Of a stretch of DNA of 64,000 bases, positions 59,295 through 64,000 are shown piece after piece. Made by a program: the position numbers and the translations under genes. The DNA lies in assembly GCF_026642255.1 (NCBI RefSeq), contig NZ_CP113264.1, forward strand, positions 3,038,001 to 3,102,000, written 5' to 3'. Position 1 is the first letter of the stretch, and every line of letters begins with the position of its first letter. This DNA comes from Streptomonospora nanhaiensis. GTDB taxonomy: Bacteria > Actinomycetota > Actinomycetes > Streptosporangiales > Streptosporangiaceae. The notes beneath the pieces are model-generated. The model made no database searches. It was not told the origin of the DNA and saw only the letters and a program-made list of their open reading frames with translations.

Positions 59295-62200
59295 TCAGCG
59301 CCCCGAGCTGCCGGGGCTGGCGTGCCACAGGCGGCGCCGCGCCGCCCCCGGGAGCGGGCCGGCGGCGGACCGCCCCGGCGGCGGCCCCGGAGGGACCGCG
59401 GACGGGTCCGCGCGCAGCGCCTCCGCCAGCGCGTCGGCGCCCCGCTCCTTCCAGACGCGGTGCAGTTCGGCCAGGTCGTGGGCGTGGGAGGCGGTCAGCG
59501 TCGCCAGCCCCGTCCCGGACCGGCGCACCCTGCCGCGCACGGCCAGCAGCAGGGAGGAGAACACCGTGGCCGCGCACCGGTGCTGCACCGACGAGAAGAA
59601 GGTCAGGTCGGCCAGCCCCGTCGCGTCGTCCACGGTCGCGAAGACGATCCGCTGCCCGGACCGCACCGCCGGGGTCTGGGTGGCCACCTTCACCCCCGCC
59701 ACCAGCACCTCCTCGCCCGCGGGCACCAGGTGCAGGTCCTGGGCGCGCACCAGGCGGTGGCGGACCGCCAGGAAGGCGAGGAAGTCGGCGTAGCCGTCGA
59801 GCAGGTGCCGCTCCACCTCGTAGCCCAGCACCTCCAGCTCGGCCGAGACCCGTTCGTCCGCGGTGGTCGCCGGGAGGGACCCCCGAGCCGGCGCCGTGCC
59901 CTCCAGCGGCAGCGGGAGCTGCCCCCGGTCGGTCCGCGTCCTGCGGGACCTCTCCAGGGCGGACACCTGGAGGAGCAGGTCGCGGCGGTCGGGAGGCCCG
60001 TCCCCCCGCTGTCCCGCGCCTTCCCCGGGCGGTTCCGCGCCCGTGCCGCCCGCCCGCGGCCCCGGGACGGCGTCCGGCCCCCCGCCCACCCCCGACAGGG
60101 CGTCGAAGGCGCCCACCCGCACCAGGCTGTCCAGCGCCTCGCGGGACAGGTGCGCCCGCTCCGCGGCGTCCGGCAGCGACAGGAACGGCCGCTCCGCCAG
60201 GATCCGGTCGACCTCCGCCCCGGTGACGCCCCGGACGTCGGCCAGGGACGCGCGCACGCCCCACCGCCCGTCCGGCGCCCGCTCGGCCCGCCACGGGCGC
60301 TCGGACCGGTTGACGTCCACGCCCAGGACGGGGACCCCGAAGCGGCGGGCGTCGGCGACCAGGACGCGGCGCGGGTACATGCCGGGGTCGTGGGTGAGGA
60401 TCCCCGCGTAGAAGGCGGCCGGGTGGTGCCGCTTGAGCCACGCCGACTGGTAGGTGGGCAGCGCGAAGGCGGCGGCGTGCGCCTTGCAGAACCCGAAGGA
60501 GCCGAACGAGGCCACGACCTCCCAGGCGCGTTCCACGGTCTCCTCGTCGTGCCCGCAGTCGTAGGCCATGGAGGTGAACTCCTCCCGCACGTCGGCGCGC
60601 CCCTGCTCCGTGCCGAGCCTCCGGCGCATCGCCTCGGCCCGGTCCGGCCCGCAGGTGGTCATGGCGTGCAGGAGGGCGATGATCTGCTCGTGCCAGATCA
60701 CCACCCCGCCGGTCTCGGCGAGCACGCCGTCCAGGAGCGGGGTGAGCGACCGCGCCGGGGGCGCGCCGTCGCGGGCCGACAGGTAGGGGGTGACCATGTC
60801 GCTCTTGACCGGCCCGGGGCGGAACAGGGAGATGTCGGCGATCAGGTCGGCCATGTCCGCGGGGCGCAGGCGGCTGAGGAGCTCGCGCTGGCCGGGCGAC
60901 TCGATCTGGAAGCAGCCCAGGGTGAGCGACGCCCCGATCATCGCGTAGGTCGCCTCGTCCCGGGGCAGGGCCTCCAGGTCCGGCGCCCGGCCGGTGGTGC
61001 GCTCCACCTCGGACCGCGCGTGGGCCAGCGCCGACTGCATGCGCACCCCGATGACGTCCAGTTTGACGAGCCCCATCCGCTCCACGCCGTTCTTGTCCAG
61101 CTGGACCACGGGGTAGCCGGCCGGGGAGGGCTCGACCGGGACGCGGTCGCGCAGGGAGTCGTCGGAGACGACCAGGCCGCACGGGTGCATGGCCGTGTGC
61201 CGGGGCAGGCCGTCCAGCCTCTCCGCCAGCCGGAACAGGTTCTGGGTGGCGGGGTCGTCGAGGCCCGCGCCGTCGTAGCGCCGCAGCTCGGGCAGCTCCC
61301 GGGCGGCCTCGCGGATGCCGCTCGCCCTCAGGTGGGGGAAGGCCTTGGCGAGCCGGTCGACCTCCAGCGGGGGCAGGCGCAGGGCCGCCCCCACCTCCCG
61401 CAGGGCGCTGCGGGCCCGGTAGGTCTCCGTCATCGACACGCACGCCGTCCCGCCCGGGTGGGCGCCGAACACCGCGTCGTAGGCCTCCAGCCTGCGGGCG
61501 GACTCCACGTCCAGGTCGATGTCCGGCAGCCCCGGGCGGCCGTGGCCCAGGAACCGCTCCATCAGCAGCCCGTGGTCCAGCGGGTTGACGGCGGAGACGC
61601 CCAGCAGGTGGTTGACCAGGCTGCCGGTGCCCGAACCTCGGATGGAGCAGCGGATGCCCTTGTCGCGGATGCGGGCGGCGGCGTCGGCGACGGTCAGGAA
61701 GTAGGCGGGCAGGCGCTTGTTCTCGATGACCTCCATCTCCTGGGACAGCCGGTGCAGGGCGCGGGGGTCGCGCCCCAGTCCGAGCCGGACCAGGCCGTCC
61801 TCGCAGGCCCGCAGGAGCCGGTCGGACGCGTGGGGGACGGAGGGCAGGTGGAGGCCGCCCATGCCGAGGTCGGCGGCGGGGTCCAGGACGCAGGACGAGG
61901 CCAGGGCGGCGGTGTGGGCGATCAGGCGCCGGGCGCGGGCGGTGTCCCCGCCGCACAACCGGTCGGCGACGGCGAGCATCTCCGCGCCGCTCTTGAGGTA
62001 GGCCCGGTCCGTGGCGGGGCCCGGTCGGGAGCCGCCGGGGGCCCACCGCCGGGCCTGGTCCAGGACGTGCGCCACCTCGGCGTCCTCCGCCACGGGGTAG
62101 CGGACGGCGTTGGTGAGCACGGCGAGGGTGCGGGTCTCGGCGGCCAGGGCCAGCAGGGCGCGGGCGGTGCGCCGCTGTCCGGGCAGGCCGTGGTCGGCCA

Positions 62201-62765
62201 CGGCGATCGCGACCTCGGCCGCGTCCTTCCAGCGGGCGAGCAGCCGCCGGGCGTGGGAGGGGCGTTCCCGGGCGACGGCCTCGCCGACGTCGGAGTCCGG
62301 GCCCAGGAGCACGACCACGCCCGAGGAGTCGCCGGCCACGGCCGCGTGGGGGAGGGCCGGGGCCCCCGGGGCCCGCGGCGGGTTGGAGGGGCCGGGCCCT
62401 CGCTCCGGCCGGGGCCCGTGTCCCGCCCCGGGGGCGGAGCGCGTGTGGGCGTGGGCGCGGGTGACGAGGCGGCACAGGGTCGCCCAGCCGGTGCGGCCCC
62501 GGGCCAGGAGGGTGACCCGGCCGCCGTCGGGGGAGTCCAGCGCGAGGTCGCAGCCCAGCACGGGGCGGATGCCCGCCCGGCGGCAGGCGTCGACGTGCCG
62601 GACCATGCCGTACACGCCGTCGCGGTCGGTGAGGGCGAGGACGTCCTGGCCCAGGTCGGCGGCGCGGGCGGCCAGGCGCTCGGGAGGACAGGTGCCGTGG
62701 TGGGCCGAGAACGAGGAGGCGACCCCCAGGTGGGCGAAGTCCGTGTGCTCGCTGCCGTGCCGCAT
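59295..62765 (-). CDS. dnaE2: DNA polymerase III alpha-type translesion polymerase (DnaE2/ImuC-like)
   Basis: 1156 residues from ATG 62765 behind GGGGGAA; GTG 62831 is an alternative that would give a near-leaderless start. It contains a PHP domain with FAHLGVASSFSAHHG and LALTDRDGVYGMVRHVDACR, the C-family polymerase palm with PDIDLDVES (catalytic Asp pair), GLVKLDVIGVRMQSAL, IWHEQIIALLHAM, and helix-hairpin-helix/OB regions at the C-terminus. A LexA box overlaps its promoter, which marks the SOS-induced DnaE2 rather than the replicative DnaE1. Usual role: error-prone translesion synthesis with ImuB and ImuA. Confidence 0.85.
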   Translation of the reverse strand: MRHGSEHTDFAHLGVASSFSAHHGTCPPERLAARAADLGQDVLALTDRDGVYGMVRHVDACRRAGIRPVLGCDLALDSPDGGRVTLLARGRTGWATLCRLVTRAHAHTRSAPGAGHGPRPERGPGPSNPPRAPGAPALPHAAVAGDSSGVVVLLGPDSDVGEAVARERPSHARRLLARWKDAAEVAIAVADHGLPGQRRTARALLALAAETRTLAVLTNAVRYPVAEDAEVAHVLDQARRWAPGGSRPGPATDRAYLKSGAEMLAVADRLCGGDTARARRLIAHTAALASSCVLDPAADLGMGGLHLPSVPHASDRLLRACEDGLVRLGLGRDPRALHRLSQEMEVIENKRLPAYFLTVADAAARIRDKGIRCSIRGSGTGSLVNHLLGVSAVNPLDHGLLMERFLGHGRPGLPDIDLDVESARRLEAYDAVFGAHPGGTACVSMTETYRARSALREVGAALRLPPLEVDRLAKAFPHLRASGIREAARELPELRRYDGAGLDDPATQNLFRLAERLDGLPRHTAMHPCGLVVSDDSLRDRVPVEPSPAGYPVVQLDKNGVERMGLVKLDVIGVRMQSALAHARSEVERTTGRAPDLEALPRDEATYAMIGASLTLGCFQIESPGQRELLSRLRPADMADLIADISLFRPGPVKSDMVTPYLSARDGAPPARSLTPLLDGVLAETGGVVIWHEQIIALLHAMTTCGPDRAEAMRRRLGTEQGRADVREEFTSMAYDCGHDEETVERAWEVVASFGSFGFCKAHAAAFALPTYQSAWLKRHHPAAFYAGILTHDPGMYPRRVLVADARRFGVPVLGVDVNRSERPWRAERAPDGRWGVRASLADVRGVTGAEVDRILAERPFLSLPDAAERAHLSREALDSLVRVGAFDALSGVGGGPDAVPGPRAGGTGAEPPGEGAGQRGDGPPDRRDLLLQVSALERSRRTRTDRGQLPLPLEGTAPARGSLPATTADERVSAELEVLGYEVERHLLDGYADFLAFLAVRHRLVRAQDLHLVPAGEEVLVAGVKVATQTPAVRSGQRIVFATVDDATGLADLTFFSSVQHRCAATVFSSLLLAVRGRVRRSGTGLATLTASHAHDLAELHRVWKERGADALAEALRADPSAVPPGPPPGRSAAGPLPGAARRRLWHASPGSSGR

Positions 62766-62833
62766 GCGCGGTTCCCCCCGGGTGTGCTGGGCCTCGGTCC
62801 GGGCCTGGTGCCGGTGGGGAAGAAGCGACACAA

Positions 62834-62849
62834 TCGAACCTATGTACGA
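62834..62849. promoter_or_regulatory. LexA (SOS) box
   Basis: TCGAAC-CTAT-GTACGA matches the actinobacterial SOS consensus TCGAAC-N4-GTTCGA at 11 of 12 fixed bases. It lies just downstream of a TAGAAT -10 (complement of 62850-62855) on the minus strand, so LexA would block dnaE2 transcription. Confidence 0.8.
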
Positions 62850-62911
62850 ATTCTAGACCATGAGGGGCGCGGCGGCATCCCGGGGCGGCGCGCGCACGGC
62901 GGGGCCGCGGG

Positions 62912-63157
62912 TCAGCCGCTCACGCGCCGCTCGCGCGGGACCCCCTGGTAGGACTGCCCGGCCATCTGCGTCACCCGCGTGGCCGGGACCTCGGCCACCT
63001 CCCAGCGCCACTGGTAGGGCTCCTCGCGGTACTGCTCCACCCAGGTGATCCGCGCCCGGAGCCCGGCGCGCGTCTCGACCCACGCCAAGAGGTAGGCGTA
63101 CCCGCCCGCCTCGCGGGCGCGGACGAGGGGCGGCACACGGGTCAGCGGACTCGGCAT
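62912..63157 (-). CDS. Small conserved-looking protein upstream of dnaE2
   Basis: 81 residues from ATG 63157; an upstream ATG at 63202 would add 15. Aromatic and charged (GGYAYLLAWVETRAGLRARI, YQWRWEVAEVPATRVTQM) with no known motif. It is in the same direction as dnaE2, 62 bp before the LexA box. Function unknown. Confidence 0.6.
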   Translation of the reverse strand: MPSPLTRVPPLVRAREAGGYAYLLAWVETRAGLRARITWVEQYREEPYQWRWEVAEVPATRVTQMAGQSYQGVPRERRVSG

Positions 63158-63465
63158 GTGCCCATTGTCGCAGGTGGGGTGGTGAGTGTCCGGGGTCTTC
63201 ACGCCACATCCTCCGACACCGGGCTCCCCGGGGGCGGTGCGCCGGCCCCCGGGGTGTCGGGTGCGGGCCCGCGTCCGTCGGGCGGCGGAGCCGGCGCCTT
63301 GGGCGGGGTGCTCCGGCAGGGGCCGGTCCGCGGCGGCCGGAGGCGGCGGCCCCGCCGGTGCGGGCCGGGCGCGTGCGAAACCACTGTGACGTAAGGGATG
63401 TAGGGGGACGAACGGGCCGTAGGATCAAGGCCCCGATACAGCGACAGCAGTGAGGCGGGCGATCC

Positions 63466-64000
63466 ATGAACGGTCAGGAACCGGCGATCGACACCACGGT
63501 TCCGCACTCGGCGCGGGTGTGGAACTACTGGTTGGGCGGCAAGGACAACTACCCCGTCGACCGCGAGGCGGGGGACCAGTTCCTGGAGGCCTTCCCGGGC
63601 ATCGCGCAGATGGCGCGGGCCTCGCGGGCCTTCCAGGAGCGCGCCGTCCGCCACCTTGCGGGCGAGGTCGGCATCCGGCAGTTCCTGGACGTGGGCACGG
63701 GCCTGCCCACCGCGAACAACACCCACGAGGTGGCCCAGTCGGTGGCTCCCGAGTCGCGGGTCGTCTACGTGGACAACGACCCGCTCGTCCTCACCCACGC
63801 GCGGGCGCTGCTCACGAGCACCCCCGAGGGGCGCACCCAGTACGTCCACGCCGACCTGTACGAGCCCGAGGCGATCCTGGAGAAGGCGGGCGAGCTGCTG
63901 GACCTGGACCGACCCGTCTCCCTGATGCTCATGGGCGTCCTCGGCCACGTCCGGGACTACGAGGAGGCCGTCTCCATCGTGCGGCGGCTGCTGGCCGGAC
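63466..64000 (+). CDS. SAM-dependent methyltransferase, PF04672 type, 3' end missing
   Basis: The first 178 residues are present; the gene runs off the right edge. PHSARVWNYWLGGKDNYPVDREAGD and QFLDVGTGLPTANNTHEVAQ, VVYVDNDPLVLTHARALL identify the large actinobacterial methyltransferase family (formerly DUF574). ATG 63466 was chosen after TGAGGCGGG. A TAGGAT hexamer at 63420 may be its -10. The substrate of the family is generally unknown. Confidence 0.9.
   Translation, partial: MNGQEPAIDTTVPHSARVWNYWLGGKDNYPVDREAGDQFLEAFPGIAQMARASRAFQERAVRHLAGEVGIRQFLDVGTGLPTANNTHEVAQSVAPESRVVYVDNDPLVLTHARALLTSTPEGRTQYVHADLYEPEAILEKAGELLDLDRPVSLMLMGVLGHVRDYEEAVSIVRRLLAG

Noticed and set aside
59322-62951. 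1200-residue + strand frame opposite dnaE2
   Set aside because: Antisense shadow; the minus strand carries the complete polymerase with catalytic Asp motif and SOS box.

Overview
The window is about 70% or more G+C, with actinobacterial codon use, GTG starts, 4-nt stop/start overlaps, XRE-DUF397 gene pairs, a DasR-like site, a LexA box of the actinobacterial type and type I-E CRISPR repeats. It most likely comes from a filamentous actinomycete. A Nocardiopsis-like or other Streptosporangiales host is my guess, not something the sequence proves. No rRNA or tRNA gene was recognised.

Region 1 (1-20000) is mainly nutrient use. It holds a truncated secreted GH19 chitinase with a DasR-type operator, a 51-residue repeat peptide, an MFS exporter and a TauD-type oxygenase. 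An acidic-sugar locus follows: an SDR, a DapA-superfamily lyase, an enolase-superfamily acid-sugar dehydratase, an MHS-type transporter and a secreted BNR-fold polysaccharide lyase. After a small regulator/GNAT operon and two broken transposases come an IclR regulator, dgoK and dgoA. The dehydratase, kinase and aldolase together make a De Ley-Doudoroff type route. A shared TGCAT-N5-ATGCR palindrome suggests that the IclR protein controls both halves. An aspartate aminotransferase and a YeeE/YedE sulfur transporter with a cysteine-containing leader peptide close the region.

Region 2 (20000-40200) is accessory DNA built around four CRISPR arrays of 39, 17, 18 and 7 repeats. All lie on the + strand with the leader on the left, and there is no cas gene anywhere in the window. 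Arrays 1-3 carry a conserved 30-codon reading frame with a good ribosome binding site inside the leader. Between the arrays lie Tn3 transposase remnants, a foreign-looking redox/hydrolase operon, a lower-GC five-gene cassette (small protein, DUF6879, XRE-DUF5753, radical SAM enzyme, DnaQ-type exonuclease), two isolated repeats, an alpha/beta hydrolase and a WYL regulator/VOC protein pair.

Region 3 (40200-46300) holds small regulatory genes: a BldC-like HTH protein, an RsbW-like ATPase and an XRE-DUF5753/DUF397 pair. Facing them is a two-gene unit of a 45-residue Asp-Gly-rich peptide and a protein-isoaspartate methyltransferase homologue, an arrangement like that of imiditide-type RiPPs. An alditol-oxidase-like flavoprotein follows.

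Region 4 (46400-56200, minus strand) is a compact biosynthetic gene cluster: a PhyH-type oxygenase, a ParB-like protein, a one-module NRPS (A-T-E-R) whose specificity residues read as aspartate, a TauD-type oxygenase, an SDR, a methyltransferase and an argininosuccinate synthase. Region 5 (56900-64000) holds an HxlR regulator with a divergent NAD(P)-binding reductase, an SDR, a LexA-controlled DnaE2-type polymerase, a small conserved protein and the start of a PF04672-type methyltransferase.
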